Below, in pieces: positions 35,376-47,084 of a stretch of DNA of 64,000 nucleotides. The DNA comes from Physcomitrium patens (lineage: Eukaryota > Streptophyta > Bryopsida > Funariales > Funariaceae), in the NCBI RefSeq assembly GCF_000002425.4, contig NC_037254.1:6368144-6432143 (forward strand), given 5' to 3'. Within the stretch, counting starts at the first letter, position 1. Each line of letters starts with the position of its first letter. Both the position numbers and the translations under genes were made by a program. The notes beneath the pieces were generated by a model that saw only the letters and a program-made list of their open reading frames with translations, ran no database searches and had not been told where the DNA came from.

Positions 35376-36940
35376 AGAGGTGAATGTTGTGATATATTTA
35401 ATTTAAGTGCATCAAAGATATTTAAAAAGTAATTAATTTTATTTATAAGAAGAAGAAAAATATAACATTAATAAATTCATAAACTTGATTAAAATTTAGA
35501 ATATAAATTTATTATCTTGAATAGATTATTTGAGCTTGATGATATTATCTTTTAAGATAGATATCCAGCTCTATAATAGTTCAAGATTAATATTGGAAGG
35601 AAGTTAGGAATATAGGTTTTTGGTATCAAGGATTTTTATTTTTATTATTATAATTATTATTATTTTGAAAGATTTGAAAGGGAGAGGATTACTAAAATTT
35701 TTGGAGAAGAATGAGATTAAAGCTTAGTTCAAGTTTTTGAAGGCTTCTTATGGAATTTTCATCTTTTTATTCTAAAATTTTGAAAGAAGTTAGTTCTATA
35801 ATTAAATTTTTAACAAGCTATAGCACGTTGTTGTACTGTAATTGCTTATAGTATGTAAAAATTAGTTAGGATATTTAATATGTTCATAAGTCTTGCTGTA
35901 TGTTAGATTGGTTAATAGATTAATTTAAAGAGAGTGGATATAAAAAACTTTATTTTGAGTTTTAACTATTTTGATTATAATATTTAAAAAAATTATAGGA
36001 CCTAAATATTTAATATAAAGCCTTAAGAAGAGATTAGAGCCTAAAGAAAAAAATCTTAACTAATAGGAGGCTTATTGAGAGGGATGAAAGCAAGTCATGG
36101 TTGGATGAAGGTAAGGAATGGAGATCTTCATTCCTATTCATCAAAGGCCATGCCCAATGGGCTTCTAAAAGGCTGCCCGAGGCCTTATTAAGAATTAGAG
36201 TTTTTCTTTTGAGGACATTTAGAAATTAGAAGCCAGAGTTGTAAGATTTAGGATTTGGAGTTAGGGTGAAGAAGTTATAGACGTTTGAAGTTAAGGTGTT
36301 AATTTAAAATATATTTTTACTCTTTTGTAAATACGAGGAGTTGTACAAAAGTTTTTGAAGATCGGCAGGTGCTACTGAAATGATGATTTCAAGGCCAATA
36401 TTTTTTATAAAAGAATTATTGCTTTTGGAATTCATATAAAAGAGATATAAAGAGTTGAAGGCAATGGTTTCAAATCAAAGGTAATAAGTAAGCGATTTTG
36501 TTTATACTAATGGTTGGAGCCATAACTTGAATTTTTGGACGAATTTTTAGCTCAAAATTTTAGAAAATGAAACATTTTATGTTATAAAGCTATACATATT
36601 TAAATTTCGTGGCATTTGAACTTTTATTTTGTAAGTTATAAAGAAAATTGCATGTGGATGTATGAAGATAAGGATTTGAAGTGATTATTAGGATTTTCAA
36701 GATATCTCAAGATCCACAACAAATTTGTAATTCAAATTTGTTGTAGAAGTTGATAAGAATATATCAGTACTTCATATAAAATTTGAGTAAGTTTGGACGG
36801 TCGGATCAGGAGTTATGAATTATTGAAGTTCCAAAAAATTTCTACACAAGGATATACAAGGATTTAGAGGATTTTATCATATTTTAGGTGTTAATGGTTA
36901 CTTGAGGCTTATGTATTCGGTGTAATAGCATCTAAAGGTG

Positions 36941-36982
<42 letters not shown>

Positions 36983-37880
36983 ACTTTCTTATATCAAGAT
37001 TTGATTGAATAATTAGTAATAGCTAAGAGCCTAGTACTTTCTTGAGGCAAACTCTCTCTACCCTGACAATGTAAGAAATAGGGCTATAAAGAAGGAGAAC
37101 CATGTAAATTTGTGAAAAGAAAGGACGTTGCTGGACCTCTTGAAAGACAAGATTCAAGACTAATTAGAAATTTCTATGTCATTTCTTCTATTTTCTTCTT
37201 CTTATCTTGAAATTTTGAAAGAAGTTGGATCTTGTTATTAGCTTTCTAATAAGCTATTTTATATAAGAAATAGAGCTATAAAGAAAAAGATCTAAATAGA
37301 TTTGTGAGAAGGAGGTTGCTAGAACTTTTGGATAGTGGAATTCAAGACTAGTTTGGAACTTTCTAAGCCATTTAATTGATTTGTTTCTTTTTTTTTTTTT
37401 TTTTTTTTTAATTTAAAGAAAGCTAGAATTTATTTTTAGTTTTCCAAAAAGCCTTATTATGGAAGAAAAAGAGCTATGATGAAGGAGATCTAAAGTTATT
37501 TATAGACAAACATTTTAGAATAGCGATTGCAACAAGCAGCCAATTTTATTCTCCTTAGTTTGGCTCTCATTTCTTTAAGATTTTATTTATAGACTTTAAT
37601 AATTTAAATTTTATAGCTTGATTTAAGCTTAAGAAGCTATACTTTTCATAGATTGGATTAATAATAAGTAAATTATAGGTATTTTAATAAGATGAGGTTT
37701 TGATTTAAGATTTGAGTTAAGAGTTGAATACATCTTCACATAAGAAAGAAATTAGTCTAAATTTTGTACTTAACTATTGGCTAACTTTTTATATTTGACT
37801 TTATTTGGACAACATTTTGTTTTTTACAATCCACTTATAATTCAGGACCTTGTATTCTCCCAAAGACGCTGCCTTTCTTA
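35376..37880 (+). repeat. 3' LTR of family B element, split by a solo LTR
   Basis: The parts 35376-35828 and 37069-37880 together match 28995-30420. Three ~190-bp units are recognisable (37077, 37269 and 37466) plus one cut by the insertion. One unit (near 35770-35828 and 37069 onward) is cleanly interrupted by the insertion at 35829. Confidence 0.7.
35829..37068 (+). mobile_element. 1.24-kb solo LTR (family C)
   Basis: It begins TGTTGTACTG and ends CCCTGACA, and lies inside a tandem unit of the surrounding LTR. The flanks ACGT and ATGT are a plausible decayed target duplication. A (TA)n run sits at 36943-36974. Blocks such as GAATTTTTGGACGAATTTTTAG and GAGGCAAACTCTCTCT recur at 46540-47050, and the latter also near 43170. 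Confidence 0.65.
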
Positions 37881-40800
37881 ACAATGTGATAAATGTAATA
37901 ACTATAAAGTAAAAATCGATGAAGGTATTTTTTATTTTAAAAAAATAAAGATAAGATTTTCAAGCTCTAATGAACCTTTTAGGACCAATTTTAAAAAAAG
38001 AGGTATGAAAAAATTGATAGTGGAATAAATCAATAAAAATAATATTATATTTAAAAAAGAAACAGAGTCTTATACCATAAAAGTAGGACAAAAATAAGTG
38101 AAGGTTGTAGATTCACCAACAATTGATGCTATGAAGAGAAGACATGAGGTTATTAGAAGAATTATTGGGTGGAAAGATTCAGTTGATACTATGAGTATTA
38201 GAATTTTTTTAAGTGAAGTTGAATAAGTTTCTAGTCTGTATAATGTTGCAATTGAAGAAAAGAGAGATAAAGCTATTCAACAAGAAAACTCTACTGAACT
38301 TTCCAATAAGAAGAGAATATCAAAGAAAAAAAAAAGAGAATCAAAAAGATGCATCAGAGAAGGTCAAAGATAAAAATCTTGCTCATAAATTTCAATTCGA
38401 TATTAATATCTATTGATATGAAGAATATTTTGGAAGAGAAAATTTTGGATGCCAAAATTGAATTTATCTTGAAGAAAGTTCTTAGCATAACAAAGAGAGA
38501 TTTTGATGACTTGATCATTGATGTAGTAAAAAAAAAGAAACAAATGAAAACCAAGGCTATTATAATTGAGGCATTAGACACTTGAATGACTCAAGATGAA
38601 GAAAAAAAGATAGCACATATATTTGTCAAATTTGCAATATCAAAAATAAGGAGAGAAGAAAACTTTGATGATAAAACTTTGATAAATAATAATATGCTTA
38701 TGGAAGTATATCAAGCATAAGAAATTTAAGTTGCATATATATCAAGCATTATGATCATAAAAAAGACAAAGTAATCTATTCAATTCCTTATTGGATTAGA
38801 AGAACCATAGAGATACAAATAAAGCTTAGTGATTCAAATGATTTAATGTTCGCATTGATTGATCATGGCCCAGAAATTAACATTATATCAAGGAAGGTGT
38901 ATGAAAAGAGTAAGTGGCCAATAAACATAAATCATGGATAGATAATTAAAGTAGCAAATAACCACCAAGATGAACTTTATAAAGCTTGTCCAATAGCAAA
39001 GATGAGAATTGGAGATGTGGAGGTGAAGCAAAGGTTTTTTATTCAAAATTCAGCTATACATCTAATAATTTTCAGTCAATTTTATATCATTGCTATAAAA
39101 ATGAGACTAGAGTTTTAGATGATGATTTTTATTATGCTAGAATTCATAGATGTGATGGAAAGAAAGTAGTATAATTCATTAAAATTAAGCTTATTCATGA
39201 GAAGCATTGAGATCAATTAAGATAAGTATCTTTGGAATGCAAAGGTAGATTTTTGGATTTCTAGAGAACATCCTTGTAAAAAAGAGACACAAGGGTATAA
39301 ATAAAAATTATGCCAATTTTAAAATAAATATTTTAAAAAATAAGTTTTTAGATTTGAATTATAGTGAATTTATGAATTTTAGAAAAATTAAAGATTCATA
39401 TTCAATAGATAGAAGAAGGATAAAAAAATAAGACAAAAAATTTAAAAATATGTATTTTATTTTAAGAGAAGAGGCTATAGATGTACTGATAGAAGTAGAT
39501 TTAAAAGATGATTTGATACTGGTTTTGGAAGGCATAGTAAAGAGCAAAGAAAAAGAAGTATGGATAAATTTGCATTCAAGAGAAGCTTATAAGGAATTAA
39601 ATGAGATAATAGAAAGTATAAAAAATGGCACTAGATATGGACTAAAGCATGAGGCTATTGTTCAAACAAAGTATAACGTAGTAGCTAAAAAGATTAAGCC
39701 AATAGCTATTCAATTACTACTCGATGCAATGGAACATATCAAGTAAGTACTTAAAAAGCTAAGATTAAAGGAGAAGCAAAAGATTGAATATCAATTCATT
39801 GAGGAGTCATTGACTAAACTAAAATTTGAAAGAGGTGAATTTTTAACAATACCAAAAAGAAGATGTTTTAAGAAATGCTTATTAGACATGATAAGACATT
39901 TGACTTGAGTCCTAATGAGACAAATTGTATGGATCCTAGTGTTGTTGCACCAATGGTAATTTTTACTATGCCACATATTCTATAGGATTTAAAGCCTATT
40001 CCAATATCAAGAGCTTTACTTCCTAAATTAATAGAATTATTGAAAAAAAAGGTGAAGATGGAAATTCTAGAACCTTCAAGTGCTTTTTATTCAAGTAGAT
40101 GATTTACAATGCCTAGGAAATTAGGAGAATTGAGATTCATTCAAGATATACAACCAACAAATAAAGTAACCATTAGAAATATAGAATTTGGATCAATTGT
40201 AGATGAAGTAGAAAAATAATTTGCTGGTCATGCTATCTATTCTATTGAAGAATTATATTCAAGCTATGATTAATTTCAATTGATAGAAGAATGTAAGGAT
40301 CTTATAAACATAAAAATTCCTTTGAATTTAATAAAGATGTATACCTTATCTCAAAAATAAATCAATTTGGTGGCTCATGTATAAAATACAATAAATTATT
40401 TATTAAAAGAATTTGTGCCAAAGAAGACCATTTCATTTTTAGATGATATATCAATGAAAGGTTGCAAGTATAAAGAAAGAGATGAAACTATTGATACAAA
40501 TGGTTACAAAATTTTTATTAAGAAATATATTAAAGATGTGGCTCAAATATTGAAAAAGCTTCAATTGGTAAATTTGACATTATCTTTAAAAAATGAAGTT
40601 TTAGAATTAAAAAAATTCTAATGATAGAACATATGTGTAGAAAATATGGTAGGAAATCAAACTCGGATAATATTAGTGCTATATCCAAAATAAAAGCATG
40701 CAATAGTATTACTAAAATTAAAATACCTTTGGATGCATGTGTATTTTATTATATTTGAATATCTTATTTTGCCCACATTTCAAAGCCACTATATAAGTTA

Positions 40801-42583
40801 TTGAAAAAAAGTAGAAATTTTATTTGAAAGGAAGAATATAAAGAAGCTATAAAAAATTTGAAGAAGAAATTTATTTTATCATCCATCTTTAAACAAGTAA
40901 ATTATCGATGTGAAAGGTCAATAATAATGATGGTAGATACTAGTCTAATAGCAATTAGATAGACTATTGAACAAAATGATCAAATAGATGAAATTTATTA
41001 TAAAATTTAGAGTCTAAATTCTTATGCATAAATAAAAGATATATCTATAAATTATTCTACTTTAAATATTATTGTGCTAAAAATCATAGCTTATATCTAG
41101 ATATTGAATCTATTTTTAGAATATATCATTAATTAAGATAATTTGGTAGCAAATATATTATTTAAAGCTCAATATATTGATAAAAAAGAGATGATGGCTT
41201 GAAAAGACGAAAAAGTTAGAGATAAAAGGACCTATGGATATTCATTTGCTATTAAAAAAATGAGTTGCAAAGATAGGATTGAAGTCTTCTAAGAGGATCT
41301 ATAAGAAAGAAAGCTTAAAGATATTAGAATTTATTTAAGTACAATGAAGAGATAAGAAAGTTGGATAGATAAGATTTTTAAAAATAATTTTCATCAATCT
41401 TATGACTTACTTCTTAAAGATGGTTTTTTGTAAAAGAGATCAAAGAAGGATAATAAGTTCCTATTACGGGTAGTAGGCGATCTAATGGCAAAAAATAAGT
41501 TTCTAAAAGAATTTTATGACACACTTTGAATTAGGCATAGAAAAATTTGGACTACTTATATCAAAATCAAGGAGAGATATTAATAGAAAAGAATATTTAA
41601 AAATATAGAAGATTTTATAGGCTCATGTATAGAGTATCAAGTACAATTTAAGATTAAGAATTGAGATGGACTCTGATCTATCTATCCACCTTCTATACAT
41701 TTTCAATAAGTGATTGATTTAGTAGTTATGCCATTTAGGCTTTGGGACATGAAATATTTGATTTGGCAAAGAAAGAACTATCAAATTTTGTTGAAGGAAG
41801 GACTTTAAGGACCAAATCTATAGAAGAAGTATGTCAATTTATATTAAAATATATATTTAGCCGATATAAGAGCATTAGAAAGCTGAGAGCAAATAGAGGA
41901 GAATTAAATGCAATAAAGACAGGAGAATTTCTTCAAAAGATATGAAAATCAATTAAAATTGACTACTTTTCATAATTTGGAAGCAAATGATAAAAGTAAA
42001 ATAAGTTATCTTCTTATCATTAATGCATTGATAAAATCTTGTAAAAGTTTTTTTATCTTAAAAAGATGGAATTGATAGAAAAATATTATTGGAACTTCAA
42101 ATTCAATAATTAGGGAGGCTCCAAAAGATTTGGAAGTAGCAACAAAGAGGTTAAAAGGAACTCAGTTGAAAAACAAAGAAAAATTTGATAAGACACATCA
42201 ATTGAGACCAAAATCCATTGAAGTTGGAGATTAGATTTTAATTTATGATAGTAGCTTGATCTATCAGCATAGCACAATAAAGAAGTTTGTAAAAAAATAG
42301 TTTAAGACTTATATAGTAATTATAGTCCATGACAATACTACTTATTCTTTACATAAATTAGATGGAACAAATATCAAAAATCCAACAAAAAGCAAAAAAG
42401 TAAAGGTTTTTAAGTAAAGAAATATAAGATTCAACAAAAAAGATAATATTGGCTCTTTAAAATAACAAAAAGAAAAAAATCAAGAAGATAAAGAATTCAA
42501 GATAATATTAACATAATATGAAGAAAGTGAGGAAGATTAATGGTATATATCAAAAGATGTAGAAGATTAGAGGAGGTGGATGA
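37881..42583 (+). mobile_element. Family B element, third copy (gag to integrase)
   Basis: Order on the + strand: gag C-terminal part (38213-38585), protease (near 38850-39180; LIDHGPEINIIS), linker (39450-39900), RT (40010-40620), RNase H remnants, integrase (41270-42450), then a polypurine tract (AGAGGAGGTGGA) and an LTR. RT reads ILEPSSAFYSS, RFIQDIQP, NKVTIRN and TISFLDDISMKGC. Integrase includes ELSNFVEGRTLRTKSIEEVC. It is broken by many stops. Confidence 0.75.
40010..40620 (+). pseudogene. pol: Family B reverse transcriptase fragment
   Basis: The reading spans the RT fingers and palm: PSSAFYSSR, a Trp-codon position now a stop, FTMPRKLGELRFIQDIQP, AIYSIEELYSSYD, and FVPKKTISFLDDIS with the catalytic Asp pair. 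The wording differs from common plant Ty3/gypsy RTs (for example RFIQDIQPxNKVTIRN instead of RMCVDYRxLNKxTxKNRYP). This marks a separate lineage. Confidence 0.7.
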
Positions 42584-43190
42584 TGTGTCATATTTGTGTG
42601 CAATATATAAAAATTAGATAAGAATTGTGAGATATATTAGTTTTTAATTTATATTTTTTATCAAATAAAATATTTTTAAAAATTAATTAAAATTAAAATC
42701 AATCAATTAATTAATTATTAGATTAGAATAAAGATTAATAAAGATATATTTAGAATATTATATATATATATATCCTATTAGTAAGAAATATAATAGTTTT
42801 TAAAAATAAAAAAATTAAGTTTGTACAAAGAAAAAATAGGATTTAAGATTTGGAGTAGGATTTAGGATTTAGAGATTTGGAGTAGAATTTAGAATTTAGG
42901 AGTTGGAGTAAGATTTAGGATTTAAGATTTGGAGTAAGATTTAGAATTTTGAAAAGGTGGAAATTCTATTTAAAAGAAGAAATAAAGACTCTCCAAAGAG
43001 ATTTTATTCTCTTGTACTTTTATTTTATAAATGATTAATAAAGAAAAAATTATTGATATGAGAGAGAAGTGAGTTTACAAAAGAATCTTCTTTATAGAGT
43101 GTTGTACATGGTTTAAAGTTATAAGATAGTGAAGCAATGAGTAGTAATTAAAAATCCAATATTTTCTTAAAACAAACTCTCTCTATATAA
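42584..43190 (+). repeat. 3' LTR-like segment after family B copy 3
   Basis: It starts TGTGTCATATTTGTG right after the polypurine tract and ends near AAACTCTCTCTATATAAT. It includes a short tandem of GATTTAGGATTTGGAG-like units (42838-42955), a (TA)n run near 42760 and a possible TATA or poly(A) region near 43020. Confidence 0.6.
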
Positions 43191-43865
43191 TATGTTCCAT
43201 GATTGGTTCAAAAATAAAATTACTATTCAGTATTAATAATAATATGTGCATATTCATGTAGATAGTTGTATAAGTTTAAAAAAAAATTCAACAACTTCAC
43301 AATTCATAGACAACAATTAGTTCACATGAGTAAGCCCTGATCATAAAGTAGTAGTGTTTGCATTAGAGCTTTATTTGGTTTTTGTTGTAGAATTAAATCT
43401 TGTAGAAGTAATAAACAACAAAAAATTAGATATATCTATAAAATATATTATTAAGCTCCACGATCACCTTATTATAGATAAAAAATCAACATACATCAAA
43501 TTAAAAGAAGAAATGATCATAAGATGGTTGCATAATTCAAAAAAAAAAATTGAACTTGTTAACATTGAGACACCTTCAATTTCCAAATATATAAAAATAA
43601 ATACAGATGTATCTAATGATATACTAATTATTATAATTATATTATTTTATAAATAATAAAACATATTTGTATGGTGACACAAGGATATTAAAAAATATTT
43701 GTGAAGATAGTAGAGCATTAAATTAATTTTATTCCAAATGCAACACCAATTCAACAAATGAAATATTAAATGAATCCCAATTACCTACAAATTGTGAAGT
43801 AGGAGATAGACAAATTTCTATAAGTAAAATTTATTTTGCTTCTAGATTCTATCCTATGGTTGTTA
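43191..43865 (+). other. Unassigned segment with one 100-codon open frame
   Basis: The frame 43354-43656 is rich in Ile and Lys (KKLDISIKYIIKL, IIRWLHNSKKKIELVNIE). It could be a remnant of a retroelement RNase H/3' domain, but I cannot align it to a family with confidence. No repeat partner was recognised. Confidence 0.3.
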
Positions 43866-45085
43866 TCTATGGTCATTATTATGAGTGTAAAATTCACTCT
43901 TCAATCCAAATTACAAGATGGCTTCAATTAAGAATTGCTTGTAATTAGTGGTGTGAGGTAGAAGTAGTAAAAATAAGGACAAAAGAAGAAAAATACAAAA
44001 ACAAGTGAAACAAGTGCAATCAAGCAATTGCATACCACAAAACTATTTACAATCTTTTCATTGAGTTTTTATCTAATAAAAAATAAAAAATAAAAAATAA
44101 AAATAAAAAATATATATTTTTAGAAATTTAATTTTTTATCTTTTTAATGGTATAAAAAACATATAAATCCAAGTTATTATGAGTAAGTTATGAAATTTTA
44201 AAAATAACATGTAAATAAATAAATAAATAAATAAATAATTTTTATCTCAATGGTAACTTGTTTAAGAGATCAAGAGGTCGAGCCTCATCAAGGCTCACAA
44301 GTAGTGTATATTGGTCCCTAGGAGAGGCTACGAGGCCTTAGTCTTATCTTCCTAACTACCTTCAAGGTGCTACAACCCATATAAGACTTGTGTACCTCTC
44401 TTCTTACACGGTCTACACTAGCTGCTTGTCCTACTATTTTCTACTAGTAAAATCAATAATTTTGCATTCTTGACTTCTCTATAGTATTTAAAAACATCCA
44501 ATTAGCCTAAGAACCTACAGTGGCTTTTAAATATTGCTCCATTTCTTCATAATGGCTCCGGAAGTGATAAAATTCATTTTTATCAAAGTCTTGGAAATTA
44601 CTCTAAAATACTTAAACAATTCTAAATAAATTCTAAAAATTCCTATAATGGTTCTATAATACCAATATCAGTTGAAGGCTATAATTTCCTATCTTGATTA
44701 TTTTTATAGTAATAAATTAATTTAAATCTATTATAAATCCTACTTTTTATATAACTAACTAAAAAGACATGAAGCTCTTTCTCATGCTTCTTCTAACTAC
44801 TAACTAATATTTATATTATTTCTTATAAATAATATGTATAATTAGAAGGCCAATATAAATATTAATCTTAGTTAATATTCCTTAATATTCAATAATAAAT
44901 AAATAAAATACTAAATCAAATAAGATAATTACCTTTTAGACTTACTAAGACTCTAATTCTACAACTAACATTCTCACTTTTTATTTGTTTAAATATTTCT
45001 ATACTATTTATTATATATTTTGGTTCTATGTACTCTAAATGTATCTTTTTATCCTAAAACAACTAGTAAGTCAATTTAATAACTC
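43866..45085 (-). mobile_element. 1.2-kb dispersed repeat with tRNA-like segment, copy 2
   Basis: It is the reverse complement of 33862-35095. It carries the same polymerase III box-like block (GAGGTCGAGCCTCATC near 44275). It is inserted in the RNase H part of a family B copy that resumes at 45086 (AMLRWIVYIRSLNP). Confidence 0.65.
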
Positions 45086-46150
45086 ATATTTTATTCCTAA
45101 TATTGCCATGCTGAGGTGGATAGTCTATATTAGATCACTAAATCCTATATTGGTATATATTTTTTACAAGAAGAATTCTATAGTGGATATGCTATCTAGA
45201 GCTAGATATATTTGTAAAGAAGAGATAGAGATATAAGAGATTGGTGAAGATGATGAAGATGAGGATGATAGCTATGTACTAGTTACTATTGGAACTACAA
45301 TACATAGTGAAGATGTGACTTATAGAGAAGATTTTTATAGAAGCAAGTTAATAGATATTAGTATCTATTTGAGTACCATGAAAAGATAAGAAGATTGGTC
45401 AACCAAGGCCTTTAAAGACATCAAATATTAGTCTTATGACCATATTTTGAGAGATAGTTTCTTATGGAAGATGCCAAAGAGGAATTTGGACCACCTACTA
45501 TAAGATCAAGAAACGATATTGGTCATAGGACCTCTATAAAGATGTAGAAGAATTTATACCTTCTTCCATTGAATGCCAATTGCATTCCAAAATGATATTC
45601 AAAGATGAGATGCATCCTATCTATCCACTTGCTATGCATTTGCATTGGATGATTGACTTGGTGGCTATGCCATTAGAATTATAGGACATAAAATATCTTA
45701 TTTTGGCAATAGAATAGGTCTCCAACTATATTAAAGGGAGAGCTTTGAGGACCAAAACTACAAAATAAACTTACAAATTCATCTTGATCTTCAAATAATC
45801 ATTGAAAAAACTAAAGGCTACCAAGTTGAGTAATAAAGAGAGGTTTGACAAAATCCATTGTTTGGAGTCCAAATCAATTGACATTGAAGATTAAATGTTA
45901 GTGTTTGATAGTAGTTTAGAACATCAATATAACACTCTTAAGAAGTTTACTCAAGGATGGTTTGGACTATATATAATAGTAGTAGTACATGACAATGCTA
46001 CCTATTTTCTTTGTGAATTGAATGGTATGATGTTAAAGATACTTGTGGCTAAAAAGAAAATTAAGGCATTCAAGAATAGAAATGGCAAATTTATTCCAAA
46101 TAATCTTTCAAATTTTGAAATATTAGATTTTGGAACTGCTTTAAAGTAAC
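45086..46150 (+). pseudogene. pol: Family B RNase H and integrase fragment
   Basis: AMLRWIVYIRSLNPILVYI and MLSRARYICKEEI (45105-45235) are the RNase H end and linker. Integrase follows with many stops. The C-terminal part 45895-46149 is open (SSLEHQYNTLKKF, VVVHDNATYFLCELNG, KIKAFKNRNGKF), matching 42250-42420 and 35096-35230. Confidence 0.7.
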
Positions 46151-47056
46151 TCATTTTAGGCAAGACAGACCATTTAAGGCAAGGCCACCAATTTGAAATT
46201 TGGATGTTGGATTCAAAAAATTTGTATTTTAGATAAAAATTTAGATAAGAGAAATAAGTGATTTGGAGCTAAAAGAAAAGAATTATGGTTTTTTGAGATT
46301 AGGCTATGATTTTAAGTACTTACTACTACTCTTTTGAATATATAGAGAGTTAAAAAAAAAATTTGAAGAATTGAGAAGTGAGGTTTAAAAGCTGACTTAT
46401 AGAGCTAAATTTTATATAAAAACATCAATATGTTTTAGTTTAGATCAAACAAAAAAGAGCTTTTGGAAGTTAGTATTCAAAATTGGGATTTATAAGTAAG
46501 TTGTTTTTAATGCAAGTTTTAATTTTTACCATATCTTGAGTTTTTGGATGAATTTTTAGTTCAAAATTTCTACAAATATAGATAACTATGTTTAAAAGTT
46601 GTATATGAAAAATTCATAGTATTTAAATATTGAATTTTTGAAATATGAAGGAATTAGTATACAAGTACCTAAAAATTGACATATTTTGTATTTGCTAGAA
46701 ATTAGGCAATATCTAAAGATTTTACTAAATTTATGGTTGAATTTTTGTGTGAAGGTAGTCAAAAATATAAGTTAACTTGTAGAGAATTTTGAATCCAACT
46801 AGGTAATTAGATTGAAAGTTATTGAATGTTACATATATAAAAAGCATCTCTATAAGAATAGAAGTGAATTTAGGATATTAAGACATATCTTAGATATTCT
46901 TATGCATCCTAGACTTGTGAATTTGATGTATTTGTCTTTTTGAAGATAAAATATAAATAATATTTATATTTTATAATCTTACAACTTATTTAAGCAATTA
47001 GTAGCAATCAGAGGTCCATTGCTTTTTTGAGGCAATTCTTTCTATTATAACAGCAA
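46151..47056 (+). repeat. LTR-like segment related to family C
   Basis: The right half (46320-47050) follows the solo LTR at 36300-37068 block by block and ends with TTGAGGCAATTCTTTCT. It lies directly after an integrase C-terminus, so it may be the 3' LTR of that element. Confidence 0.55.
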
Positions 47057-47084
47057 AGTACAATTATGTGTTCTCTAAGCTCAT

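Larger units (their letters stand above)
28995..37880 (+). mobile_element. Ty3/gypsy family B element with long LTRs, itself invaded twice
   Basis: The 5' LTR is about 28995-30420 and the 3' LTR is 35376-37880. The internal region 30430-35375 carries gag (30595-31560), protease (near 32440-32560), the RT catalytic core (33220-33250) and integrase (33650-33860, continued at 35096-35230). A purine-rich tract (GGAAGAGGTGAA) directly precedes the 3' LTR. Insertions are a 1.2-kb repeat at 33862-35095 inside integrase and a 1.24-kb solo LTR at 35829-37068 inside the 3' LTR. All frames are broken. Confidence 0.75.

Noticed and set aside
43354-43656. 100-codon open frame
   Set aside because: No family could be recognised and it lies between transposon remnants; not called as a gene.
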